This document shows positions 9,865-20,021 of a DNA stretch of 36,675 nt, piece after piece. Below the pieces are notes generated by a model, which was not told the DNA's origin, did not search any database, and worked only from the letters and a program-made list of their open reading frames with translations. The position numbers and the translations under genes were made by a program. This DNA is from Clarireedia homoeocarpa (taxonomy: Eukaryota; Ascomycota; Leotiomycetes; Helotiales; Rutstroemiaceae), in NCBI GenBank assembly GCA_001465935.1, contig LNKV01000090.1:1-36675 (forward strand), read 5' to 3'. Positions within the stretch are counted from its first letter, which is position 1. Every line of letters starts with the position of its first letter.

Positions 9865-11218
9865 ACACCCTCCCTTTCGATATGAATCCGATGTGTTTGA
9901 AAGTCAACGTTCAAGGCTGGGCTAGGAAAGCATCCATGGACCTCTGTCATATCTTTATTATAGGGAGACTAGACTTAATCATTTGATTTGGAGTCAGACA
10001 AATAGATAGAGTGTACTTATTGAAGCCTACAGCGATGGGCTTGCGGTAATAAGCAAGCGGAATAATTCATACAGGAGGATATTCCAATCGTTCCGGAAAA
10101 CTCATGACGCAGCTAGCCCCGCTTTCATTTTCTCGGGTGAGACATATGGATGGAAACCGGCATGTCCGGTAGACTGGATAGAATGGCCGATCGATATCAC
10201 CTGTATAGTCAGGCTATTTGTCTTTATCAACTCCTTGCTTGTGCATATGACTTTATTTCATGTCTGTAGTCACGTATGAAGCTCGAACAGATTTCCACTT
10301 AACATTCCGTGAGAGTAAATTTTACGAATGATAAGTCAAATTCCAATGGTAATTGTTAGTATTGTACTAAGGGTGGGTGGGTGCACCTTTACACTTATTC
10401 GATTAAGGTAAAGGTCGAATTCAGGTTGATTATTACTATCTACATAGGTGTAAGAAGTTGTTTAATAAAACCAGTATTCCTGTACGATTGTCCGTACGAG
10501 CACGCCATATGGGCGGTGCCGTACAAATAGGTCTTCCTGTATATGTAGTGAAACTCCAAACAATAATCCTGTAATAAACTTCATTTTCCTAGCTATAGGA
10601 ATACTTTAAAGGCTGTACCAATCACAGTGACACAATAGGATACCATAATACAAGTGCTGTTAACAGTGGCTTCCCATACTCGACATCAATATGGGTGAAA
10701 ATGGGTGAACCAAGCTGCATCGTGCCGTGTTTGCCTTACCGGAAGGCTCAACGACCTCGTTAACAGCACACGCAGAGCTTCCAGGTATATCATTCGCCGG
10801 CTTTATGTCTCTTACCGATAATGTCATCTGACGGCCCAAATGCCTCAACAGATAATTGAACAGATCGGCGATGCCCTACAGCTAAGGTGTGGAGGAGTGA
10901 TAAATGAGAAGCATATTTATATTCTAGCATGAAAACTGGCTTTGGCATGCAGTTGTGGCGGCAGCCAAGCGGTGAACTATTGCGCATTTACAAGCCATAT
11001 TTCTCATCAACCTTGCTCACTTTTACACTCTGGAAGAATTGCTCCGGTCAGTACTCAAGTAAAATGAAATAAAGTGAAACTAATAGTACGATATTGACAT
11101 ATTCGGGCAATCGGTGCACCTTGAATGTTAATACTATCCCTTATATCCATTTCCCATTCTTCTTTAACATTGTAACTAGATTTTGATAACTAACACTTGT
11201 TTCCTGATTCGTCTCAAC
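9865..11218. other. Intergenic between the two P-loop genes
   Basis: About 1.35 kb. It must contain the promoter of the ATPase gene (minus strand) and the terminator of the kinase gene. Two short minus-strand open frames near 10660-10987 have no recognisable content. No repeats or RNA genes seen. Confidence 0.45.
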
Positions 11219-11899
11219 CTAGGACACCATCAGCATTTTCTCGACGCTCCAAGTATCTGAGCATACATCAAGCAATACTCCGAGATCTCGATAATAATCC
11301 AATATAGCCGGATTCAAACACTCGAACTCTTCGTACCGGCGCTGAAACATCTCCTCATTGTCGTCAAGTCTCCCTTCCAATTTTCTAGTTAGATACCGGT
11401 GTAGCGCAATTTTCCTCTCACATTCAAAATAAAGGACGAGATCTGGTTTCCCTAACTGTAAAAGATGAGAAGTGGAAATATATCGAATGTTTAATCACTT
11501 GCCTGGTCTTCGCTAGCAATTCCCTGATCTAGTCTTCGTGGAAACCCATCTATAATAATAGCATGATAGAATCCTAGCTTTCTCGTAATATCACGCTTTA
11601 AGATATCGATTATCGTGATTGTAGGTACTAGTTTACCATCTTGAATGTAGTCCTTGATATCAAGACCCTGGTCGTTGTGTTTGTCTCTTAAATCTCGTAG
11701 AAGATCGCCGACTGAGATATAGTGACAGTGATAATCTTGTTCCAGGAGCTTACACAATGTTCCTTTTCCCGTTCCAGGACATCCTAAAATCTCTTAATTT
11801 TATTTATAAACGTATTTCCAGCTTGGGCTTACCGATAACATATACCAGAAGACTCTGAGTCGGAGGTAGAACCCCTCCTCTATCATACTGTTCATCCAT
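11219..11899 (-). CDS. UMP-CMP / adenylate kinase family protein
   Basis: Reconstructed from three exons on the minus strand: 11899-11833, 11783-11503 and 11455-11219, giving 194 residues, the normal length for a UMP-CMP kinase. Walker A, GCPGTGKGT (residues 23-31), is assembled across intron 1. Other family marks are YISVGDLLRD (44-53), IIIDGFPRR (98-106), PDLVLYFEC (120-128), the LID region RKLEGRLDDNEEMFQRRYEEF beginning near residue 140, and NPAILDYY (164-171). Such enzymes phosphorylate NMPs to NDPs with ATP. Intron 1 is GT-AG (49 nt). Intron 2 (47 nt) appears to be GC-AG, with donor GCAAGT. No internal stop. It is transcribed divergently from the viperin gene, start codons 843 bp apart. 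The role is inferred to be pyrimidine nucleotide supply; a dedicated role beside viperin is a hypothesis. Confidence 0.85.
11456..11502 (-). other. Putative GC-AG intron in the kinase gene
   Basis: 47 nt with donor CAG|GCAAGT and acceptor TTACAG. Splicing in phase 0 joins GIASEDQ to LGKPDLVLYFEC, exactly the expected continuity for a UMP-CMP kinase. Without splicing the frame stops three codons after the donor. No GT donor nearby keeps the frame. Confidence 0.75.
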
Positions 11900-12742
11900 T
11901 TGACTGTTCTTGCATATAAGATCCAGAAAAAGTAAATTAACTTGATTAATCCTAGAATAATCCAAGGAAATAAGCCAAAATTTGTCTTCAATAATAAATA
12001 AAATTAGATATTCGACCTTTAGAATCTGTCAGATCTGCTGTCCGATCTCAATGGGAGAAAGAGTCGATTCATTTTCTAACAAAGAAAAGAAGTCAACCGA
12101 ATCCTTTTGAATGGAAGATCTCGGTATAAAAATATTACATCTGATTCGATCTCAATCATCCACCGGAATTAGTAACGATATGAATATGTAAGCTCTAATA
12201 TTAGATGTCAAGTTAGGGGATGCCAGTTGCCATTTCATTTGCGGTGGAGAGCGGGGTGTTAGAACCACTGGTACGGATTTAGTGGTAGGGCCTATACAGG
12301 ACCAGACTTAGGGTAACATTGGAACCAAGTTAATGATTCAGGCTTGCGAAACCTGAAGGAATAGGCCTGAAGGGCCTGAGGCAACAAGCCTGAAGGGTAT
12401 ATAAAGCCAGTCCTTCCCACTGTAGATAGCCCATCAGTTCAGATCAGCTTAATCAAGTCAAGCATTCAGCACCTTTAATTAAAGTCTCTTAAAGTCTACA
12501 ATCACCCGCTGTGCCTTTGTACGTGCCTGTGCAACACGGGGAAACTGCATAACATCAGAGGCGAGGTGGCGAATTGTAGCAATACCTGCATAAATCCACA
12601 ATTGACTTACCTCTGCATAAAGGATCAAGAAGGACTGGCACTTATATGGATTTTGGAACAAATTTTTCCTTTGGGACTCCCTCAAAATCTCCATCAACTC
12701 GAAAATGCCACATTGCACGAATTCATTCATAAAAAGAAGATC
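11900..12742. promoter_or_regulatory. Shared divergent promoter region, kinase / viperin
   Basis: 843 nt between the two start codons. The viperin side contains module B copy 2 (12340-12460). The kinase side is AT-rich, with several TATA-like stretches at 11985-12005 but no single convincing box. Antisense and upstream open frames here (12730-12479 on the minus strand; plus-strand extension from 12566) lack recognisable content. A head-to-head arrangement allows co-regulation. Confidence 0.5.
12340..12460 (+). promoter_or_regulatory. Module B copy 2: viperin promoter
   Basis: CTGAAGG/GGCCTGAA units precede a canonical TATATAAA (12398-12405), followed by AGTCCTTCCCACTGTAGATA (12409-12428) and CATCAGTTCAGATCAGC. 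The 20-nt block is identical to the one in module B copy 3 (minus strand, 32313-32333) and partly shared by copy 1. TATA-to-block spacing suggests that transcription starts within or just after it. The viperin ATG lies about 310 nt downstream. Confidence 0.65.
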
Positions 12743-13699
12743 ATGGCATCCATTCTCATTATAGCCTTTATGGTGATCTTACTTATCACCATTTTACTTC
12801 AAAAGGGAAACTCAAAGCCTGTATCGCCAGTTCCGATCTCGGTAAATTACCACTTCACACGAAAATGCAACTATGAGTGCGGCTTCTGCTTTCACACCGC
12901 AAAGACCTCATATATCCTCTCAGCAGAGGAGGCAAAGAGGGGTCTGTCACTTCTCAAAAAGGCCGGAATGAAGAAACTGAACTTTGCTGGAGGAGAGCCG
13001 ATGATGTATCCGAAATTCGTAGGAGAGTTGGCGAAATACTGCAAGACTGAATTGGGGCTTGAATCAGTTTCGATTGTAACAAATGGAAGCCTGGTAAAGC
13101 CGCAATTTCTCGACACCTTTGGACGATATGTTGACATTATTGCGGTTTAATGCGACTCCTTTGATGAGGCAAGGAATGTGAAGATCGGCCGTGGTAGGGG
13201 ATCCCATCTGGAGAAATTTAGACAACTTCGCACCCGCTGCCAAGAGCATGGTATCAAATTTAAAGTCAACACCGTGGTAAACAAGTACAACTTTGAAGAG
13301 GACATGCGCGCGGCCATCGAAGCGATAGCACCCTTTCGGTGGAAATGCTTGCAGGTCCTTGTGGTTAAGGGTGAAAACGACTCGGACACTACCCTTCGTG
13401 ATACGACCCACTTTGTCATCTCAGACGATCAGTTTCAGCAGTTCTGTGACAAGCATTCAATTATCGATGGCTTTGTGGCAGAACCGAATAATGGTATGAA
13501 GGACTCCTACCTCATCTTGGATGAATATATGAGATTTCTTGATAAAGGGAACAACCCATCGGCATCGATACTTGAGGTCGGAGTTGAAAAGGCACTTCAG
13601 AGTGTCTACTGGGATGAAAAGAGCTTTCTTCATTGAGGAGGTATCTATGATTGGACCAAGGAAATACATAGTGATAGCAGTAAGTCGCTGGACTGGTGA
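12743..13699 (+). pseudogene. Viperin (RSAD2-like radical SAM enzyme), two in-frame stops
   Basis: Viperins use SAM and a [4Fe-4S] cluster to dehydrate CTP (or other NTPs) to chain-terminating ddhNTPs. From ATG 12743 the product has a hydrophobic N-terminal helix (residues 2-20), like the membrane-associated helix of animal viperin. It then has the cluster motif CNYECGFC (C42, C46, C49), NFAGGEP (80-86, SAM binding), VTNGS, then CDSFDE, NVKIGRGRG, KVNTVVN, MKDSYLILDEYMRFLD and a terminal LDW, all viperin hallmarks in order. The 319-codon frame has no indel but holds TAA at 13148-13150 (codon 136, where animal viperins have Ser) and TGA at 13634-13636 (codon 298, where they have Arg). Conventional translation gives 135 residues, with the cluster but not the substrate half. 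No intron could remove either stop. An in-frame upstream ATG at 12566 exists but adds unrelated sequence. Probably a recent pseudogene. Confidence 0.9.
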
Positions 13700-15087
13700 A
13701 TAAGACCATATATGATGGTTATGGATGAAGACAATGTGTTGGTAGAGTATACGACTCATAAATATTTCTAGCTACCACGAGAGGAATCTACCTTCAGTCT
13801 CCGGATGCCTAGAAATTATTCTAAGAGATGATTGGATCCGGGCCCTGGCCGACTTCGTCTTTGTCGAACACTTGAATGCTTATCTGCCAAATTCCTACGA
13901 AAGCTGCCTCCTCCGCGGCTAGCTAATATTTCGAAGATTACTCCCTGTAACTTGATGCACAAAAATATCTCGATAACCTCTAACAGGGAAATCGGGTATA
14001 GTATTTTGTTACACTCGATCTCCTCTGGAGATGACTCCTCATTTTAATTCTCAACCATTTAGTAGCAGGTATCATATCTTTAAAATAATAAAATTTTACA
14101 GCTGCTATAACCAGTGGACAATGAATGAACAACTTTGACAAGCGACACAGGACGGTTGTAGGAGAGCAGATTGCCTATGGGACATTTTTGTCACGTGAAA
14201 GCTCGCGGCATAGAAGGTTCGTGTTACACACCATTGTATGGAAGGGATTGTCATAATTTGTGCAAGATAGGCGGTGAAGAATTCCGTCGTCGCTTTAATT
14301 CCATGACTTTCCATCAATATCATCATTACAAGCACCTCAATATTGCCCCATCATAAAGCGCTGTATATAGTCTGATAATAGAAGATATTAGAATAAAAGC
14401 GGCGACAGAGCAGCTCACTCCTTATGTTGCGTTAATTTGATAAGCCTCTTCCGTACCTATGCGATCTGAACCGAGAGACCTTAGGCTCAGAGCTATGATT
14501 TAGGTAATAGTAGTTGTCACACCTAGGAGGATAGCAGCAGGAAAACTGGCTCTCTCTGATATAGTATTGACTAGCGGTCGCTAATCAACAGGTCAATGCC
14601 GAGGGTTAACTCTAATTAATTCAATTTGACTCTACTATCTGGTCAATTCTAGGGTCAATCTTAATTTACTCAGCTCTGTTCATATCTAGTCATCATCGAA
14701 GGGATTGAATTTTCTCAGATGCTTTGCTATAGAGATACTAAACTGGTCCTCTCAACTATGCACTTATTCGCTTAATTATACTAAGGTAAAATAGTTGAAC
14801 CATTGAGGGACAAAGCAGGCAGCCAATCACATGATAGAGCTTGACGGGATCTTAGAATCCACGAAGATGGGACCGTGATATTGCAGCACACTAAGACGAA
14901 TGCGGGGAATACTAAATTCCTCGTAGAGAATTCTTGTAGTTAGCACCCGAAAGAGAATAGCGCCCAATAACTCGCATTAACGCAGCACCATGCCCCGCCG
15001 CTGCTGATGATGCTCACCCTCAGCCTCGAGAAGATGCCATTTCGCAACTTGGAAATTTTGGAGCCTCTGTAATCTTACTTTTTCGAA
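13700..15087. other. Intergenic, nothing recognised
   Basis: About 1.4 kb downstream of viperin. Short frames at 13832-14047 and 14105-14356 lie on opposite strands and show no domain. No tRNA, transposon end or shared repeat seen. It should hold the RNase III-like gene's promoter. Confidence 0.45.
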
Positions 15088-15590
15088 ATGGCAAGCTCAG
15101 AATACATCACACGCCTAGAAAGCATTATTGATTATACATTTAGAGATCGCTTCTTAATATACAAAGCATTAACAGCACCCGGTGCAGAAGGAGATAAACG
15201 AGGAGATAAGGAAGAACGAAACAAATACGACGGTAACCGTAAACTTGCAAAAGTAGGCGAAGGTATTATCCAATTGGTTGTACGAAAGAGACAGCTGTTC
15301 GAAGAAGAGCATTCCAGCAGTACGTTTGAGAAATATTATAAGTAGTTTTATACTAACGGTAATGAGGGAATATGAGTGAAGCTCTAAATTCTGCGATAGT
15401 CAAACAACACGATATAGAGAGAGCGAAGGCCGTGGGAATTGACGCTAATATGAAACTCAATCCCCGTCAACGAGGAGTAGCAGAGCCACATACATTGCAC
15501 CTAGCAATTTGTGCTATCGTGGGTGCAGTCTGGCAGGATTGCGGTGAACAGTTTTCGGTTATAGACTCCGTGGTAGATTGTCTTCTATAA
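15088..15590 (+). CDS. RNase III-domain protein, apparently non-catalytic
   Basis: Two exons, 15088-15319 and 15367-15590, give 151 residues: essentially one RNase III fold with no dsRNA-binding domain. Intron 1 is 47 nt with GTACGT and a perfect TACTAAC branch point (15351-15357). The domain reads YITRLESIIDYTFRDRFLIYKAL at the start, then YDGNRKLAKVGEGII in place of the catalytic signature (ERLEFLGD in active enzymes). After the intron come GIDANMKLNPRQ and AICAIVGAVWQDCG, the second conserved block. In the signature the first catalytic Glu is replaced by Ala and the Gly-Asp by Gly-Glu, so cleavage activity is doubtful. It may bind dsRNA structurally or partner another subunit. No internal stops. 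It lies 1.4 kb from the viperin gene, on the same strand. Confidence 0.75.
15320..15366 (+). other. Intron of the RNase III-like gene
   Basis: Donor GTACGT, branch TACTAAC at 15351-15357, acceptor GAG at 15366. Phase 1 joining (A+GG) keeps the frame into the NMSEALNSAI block. The alternative AG at 15376 would change frame. Confidence 0.85.
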
Positions 15591-15701
15591 GTCTTGTCTT
15601 GCTTCGGGTATCAAAACATAGTACTTATTAGTTCGCCGTAAAGTATTAGTAGCTGCACAGATTCTACCACTATCTCTCTTGATGATTTGATCTCCACAGA
15701 A

Positions 15702-17265
15702 ATGTTAATTGATGGCGACGTTACACCGCATCCTACCATGTCTATTGGTTAGTCCATATTTCCACTCTTCTCCATTGTAAATATGAATTATAACGAAGGG
15801 GAGTCGTAGGCCACAGTCCTTTAATCCGACCTAATCAAAATACTTCTAGTACAGACGGCTTTAACAATAATGGGAAGTTGAGTACTGAACTTAACAATCC
15901 ATCCATGCCAATGGAAAGACAGATCGAATTCTTAGAAAATGAGGCTAGTGTCAGCGACGATTATATTCTAGAAATAAACGATTCCACGCCTAATATGTTT
16001 TCGCTTTCTCGAAGTCCGTCTAGTCAGCTTCCCATTACGACATCTAGCAGTGGAACAATGACCTCCCATCAATGTGCGACGACATTTGAGCAAAGGACTC
16101 CATCTTCCTCTGTGGGATTCCATGAGAGTATCGACGAAGCTTTGATGATAGAGGCCGAAGGGTCGCATGAATCTTCAACTCTCATAAGAGAATCATCGAA
16201 TGGGCCACAGACGGTGAGCGTCGCGGCTATTGAGAATCCAACATCTTCTCAAATCCCTGCTCACGTGCCGAAAAAAAGGAGATTCTCTGCCACCACCTTA
16301 GAATCATCAAACTATACCCGACTAGTTTCCTATATTGCTTCAGAGAAGCGAAGGTGCCAAGCTTCTAGGTTGCATTTCTCTGAGACAGAGGTTGATTTGG
16401 CACTCACCAACTGTTCAAATATATCGCCGACTGCTATTGACCTTGTCACAATCAAGACCCTCTACTTCGCAATCGGAAGTCCAGAGTCTCTCGTAGCTTT
16501 GCAGGACGTTCTCAAAGCGCAGCGGATGATTACTACAGGCAAGATACCCATAGGGAGCCATAACCTCTCTCTTGCAGAAAGAGTAAGGGTTATTGAATGT
16601 ATAACTCCTAATATTGCTCATCATGTTCTGCAGAAGAGGTGCAATATATATCAACTCTTTGTTGATAGCAATGTAGGGAGTCGGAAGACAAGTGATGGGT
16701 TCGTGATTGATACCATACAAAGTATCGCCAAACAGCCGCAACATCAAATTGGAAACCCCAACAACATCGAAGACTCTAGGATAACGAAACTAATTTTGGA
16801 AGAATTACATCCGGAGTTGGAATCGAATACCGAAGAGTATCGAAAGAAGAGACGATTTGTTGGAAGCTTGAGAAGACTTGGTGGTCGGTTGGACTTGTTG
16901 GTGGGAAGATTTGGCTACGGAATATTGGGCTTGCTCCATCTGCCAGTAGATGAACTAGCTGGGGGACCAACTCTAGTTATCAATGATGAGTTGTAATTCA
17001 TAACAAACTCCATTTGCCTTGCTGAGCTAATACCTACAGAATCTTGTCTATCCCCGACGCTATGTTTACTTCATTTCTTTTTTGCCTCGACCACCTGCAG
17101 GGTGATTACCTGCGTTCAATCAGCAAAGCCGTTTCCGAGATTGTAAGCGCCCTCTTCTACGATACGTTGGATTCATCGATGGTCTATGCTCTTGAAAAGG
17201 TTGGACCGTTAAAGATTCTCGAAAATGGGAGAGGATCCCATGAACTTATCAATTTAATCTCATAA
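15702..17265 (+). CDS. Orphan protein of about 480 residues, three exons
   Basis: I do not recognise the family. The main frame (15810-16992) has no ATG at its start, so I propose a short first exon at 15702-15747 joined by an intron at 15748-15809 (GTTAGT...GTAG). A second intron at 16993-17039 (GTAATT...CTACAG) leads to the last exon, 17040-17265. Phases agree throughout (46+1183+226 nt = 485 codons). The N-terminal 140 residues are Ser/Thr-rich and low complexity. Then KKRRF begins a helical region with EVDLALTNC and SPESLVALQDVLKAQR, a basic stretch (EEYRKKRRFVGSLRRLGGRLDLL), and a C-terminal helix-rich part. KKRRF could act as a nuclear signal. If the first exon is wrong, the first in-frame ATG is 15905. 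No stops or frameshifts. It follows the RNase III-like gene by 111 nt. Confidence 0.6.
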
Positions 17266-18875
17266 TTCTAGTTCTACTACAAGTATATTCCATATATCTG
17301 TATATGTTAGCGAATAAATGACGATCCCATTGTTTATAGACTTCTGTTCATTTACCCAAACTCTGATATCTAAATGAAGTCAGAGAAACATTACTCATCA
17401 CAAATCATTGCGATACTAGAAGCCTTGACTGTAGTTAAAGTTTAATCATCTATCCCGAAAATTAGAGTGAAGCTTTTCAGGGGGAGCCTGAGGGCAGAGA
17501 TATACTAACGGCCATCAATTATTCATAAAATAATTGCTCTTAAGAGCTTCTCATGTAAGAATGATGTTATATTCATGTATGATTCTGCTACTTTGATGAT
17601 ATCAGTCCTCGCTGTGGGTTGCAGTTGGCAAAGTACGATCTCAACTTTGCTTATGCTTGTGCATCAATGAGCTACACCATAGTAGGAAATTTCTAGGATC
17701 CGACATGCTTGAGTTTTGAAGGCAAATCATTGACATCTAGGCTATTGTTGAAAAACTCACTAAAGGCGGATCAGCGACACTGATCTTACTTAATTGGATA
17801 TGCAGCCATTGGGCCGGTGTTGAAGCATACTTAAATTCCTCCATGAAGCAAGGTCGTCATATCTGAGAGTTTCGGACTTTCATATGAAAAGTGATCAATG
17901 AAGCTGCAAGAACTTCTCAATTACAGTATTGTTAAAACATTGTACATTGAATTTCTTTTTAATAATCTGCTAAGCCCTATATGAAGACCGTCTCTAGAAC
18001 GAACCTTTATCTCTGAGATATTCGCTATGAGCTTGACATGTGATTATCTTATTCCAATTCATATGGATTAAAAAAATGCAAGCCCCATACAAATTGTTAG
18101 GATTGATTAACTTATAGGTAGCCGATTGAGTATTTTGCATCATAGGGTAGAGCGTTTTAGAAGCAGAAGTTAGATGAGAGTGAAATCTTGTTTAGTATAA
18201 TCCAAGGTATATAAGCCAATTCCCGTTTTTAGTATATTTGTATATCTGCTGAGCCTTTTATTCTTCTACTTTAGTTACAGTTCAAATAAATCCAAACACT
18301 GGGTCCAGGAACCTTCTAGCACCTTGCTTAATATAGTAACATTATAGGCAAATATATACCTTTTATACCCCAAATCAATCTTGTTTGCTGGTATCTTATA
18401 CCCAAATAGTATTAAATACTAGAAATGATATAGAACCTAGTGTTTGGTTTTATTCGGCCATCAACTAAAGTAATCTGAGGTTACCATATTTGCCATATCT
18501 GCCATGTCTTTTTTTTCTCTACCCAATCATCTAGCTTGTCGTCACAACAGATCGCCGATTAAAATTAAGTTTATCTAAACCAGAAAACGCTTTTTTTGCT
18601 ATTACTCCAAAAGAGGTCGAGACTACCAGTAGAATTAAGTGGTAACGAAATATCAATTCAGCTGTGATTCATTATCCAATAATGAAAGACGGGGTAGAAA
18701 GCTTCGAAACCTCTAGAAGACTTGTTATCTAACTAAGCAGCTAGTTAACTTGTTCCCTGTATTTGGTACAGCCACTGCTGTAATATCATACAATTGATCT
18801 AAGAAAGTCTATAAGAACTAGCTATCCTGCCGATCCTTTTGCTTTCATATTGATTTTCAAGCAGAAATTAATATT
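17266..18875. other. AT-rich intergenic, nothing recognised
   Basis: 1.6 kb, stop-rich in every frame, with no frame longer than 60 codons, no transposon motif and no repeat in common with the rest of the window. Confidence 0.5.
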
Positions 18876-20021
18876 ATGCTCATTTACCATAAACTTTCGG
18901 ATAGCATCTATCTAATTTTATCATCAATACCATTCATCTTGACATTCCAAGACATGAATAACCAAGTTATGATATCAGAGCGAGCAGTGTGCAAAGTTCG
19001 GCTACCAACCTACGAAGGGAGTTACAAGGAACTTGATCTCAACCGCAAAAACGAATTACGCTTACAATGGGCAAATCCGATACAGCAGCTATTCTTTACA
19101 GATCAAGAGCCGCCGAATCGTACTTATATCCGCAATTGGGATATTGTTCTAAGCATGAATGATGGGTCTGCCGAGAACTACTTCCAGGACCAATCAGCCT
19201 CCTCGGCAAGGCTATATCCACCGCGCTACCAACTTCCGGAAGCGATTTTAGATCGGCTTGATACAAATGAAGAAAGAATCTTGCGTACAGAGCTGTTCGC
19301 GTTGGGCAGCATTTTGTACGAAGTCACTATAGGCCACCAGTTGTTTCATGAAATAGATGAAAGTGTAGCTAATGAGAGAGTAATTCAGACTTTCATTATC
19401 ATGGGAATGTTTCCGGATGATCTTTGGGATTTACCAATAACTCCAAGGATTCTAGGATGCTGGTGTCCCGGGTTTATATCGGAAATGATGGCTATACGCA
19501 AGAAAAGTATGTTTGCCTCTCTTATTTGCTTGCATAATGTTTTCCTTCTCCTCTAATTTTCTTCCTTTACGAACCTTCGGATTCCTCTTATACTATATGT
19601 CCTCTTATAACTAACTTCTCTCTCCGTTATACTTCAATCAGGTATTAGCAAATATATCAAAAAGCATCCCTACCGATTCGGTTTCCAACTCGTAGGTGGG
19701 CTTGCTACAGTTGCATCCCTTGTCGCTGTACCAGTCCTTGGTGCAGTTGGATTTGCAGCTGCGGGCCCCGTTGCTGGCTCTGCGGCCGCAGCCTGGCAAT
19801 CTAGCATAGGCCTTGTAGAAGCTGGGAGTGTTTTTGCGTTGTGTCAAAGTGCTGCTATGGGAGGGGCTGCTTTAGGTGGAATTATCGGTGCTGGTGTGGG
19901 CGGAGCAGGACTTTTAGCTGGTGCTACCGCCGCAGGTGCATTGGATGGAGCAGACTTCAACACTTTGGAATTAAAAGAGAAGTTCGGAGCAGCATGGAAT
20001 CAGGATATAAAGGGAAAGTAG
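18876..20021 (+). CDS. Pseudokinase-like C-lobe fused to an IFI6/IFI27 (ISG12)-like domain
   Basis: Two exons, 18876-19506 and 19642-20021, joined over a 135-nt intron (GTATGT, branch AACTAAC 19609-19615, ATCAG). The first part contains a kinase C-lobe-like stretch: LPEAILDRLDTNEERILRTELFALGSILYEVTIG, then a FP-x-D-LWDLP and GCWCPGF region as in kinase subdomains IX-XI. No glycine loop, HRD or DFG is present, so it cannot be an active kinase as it stands. The second part is hydrophobic and Gly/Ala-rich: VPVLGAVGFAAAGPVAGSAA and GSVFALCQSAAMGGAALGG, then GIIGAGVGGAGLLAGA. VLGAVGF-x-x-AG-x-x-AGSxAA followed by GS-x-x-ALCQS is the Ifi-6-16 (PF06140) pattern. Animal members act at mitochondrial or ER membranes and affect apoptosis and viral replication. 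The start is uncertain: the Met at 18954 gives 310 residues, 18876 gives 336; upstream kinase exons may be missing. Intact frame. Confidence 0.7.

Noticed and set aside
12479..12730. Minus-strand open frame of 83 codons in the viperin leader
   Set aside because: No recognisable domain, and it lies inside the likely 5'UTR of viperin; probably chance.
12566..12742. N-terminal extension of viperin from the in-frame ATG at 12566
   Set aside because: The extra 59 residues resemble nothing in viperins. ATG 12743 directly precedes the hydrophobic helix expected at the N-terminus.
13148..13636. A-to-I RNA editing correcting the viperin stops
   Set aside because: Editing of UAA to a sense codon needs two edits and would give Trp, not the residue expected there; UGA to UGG would also give Trp where homologues have Arg. 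Kept only as something RNA data could test.
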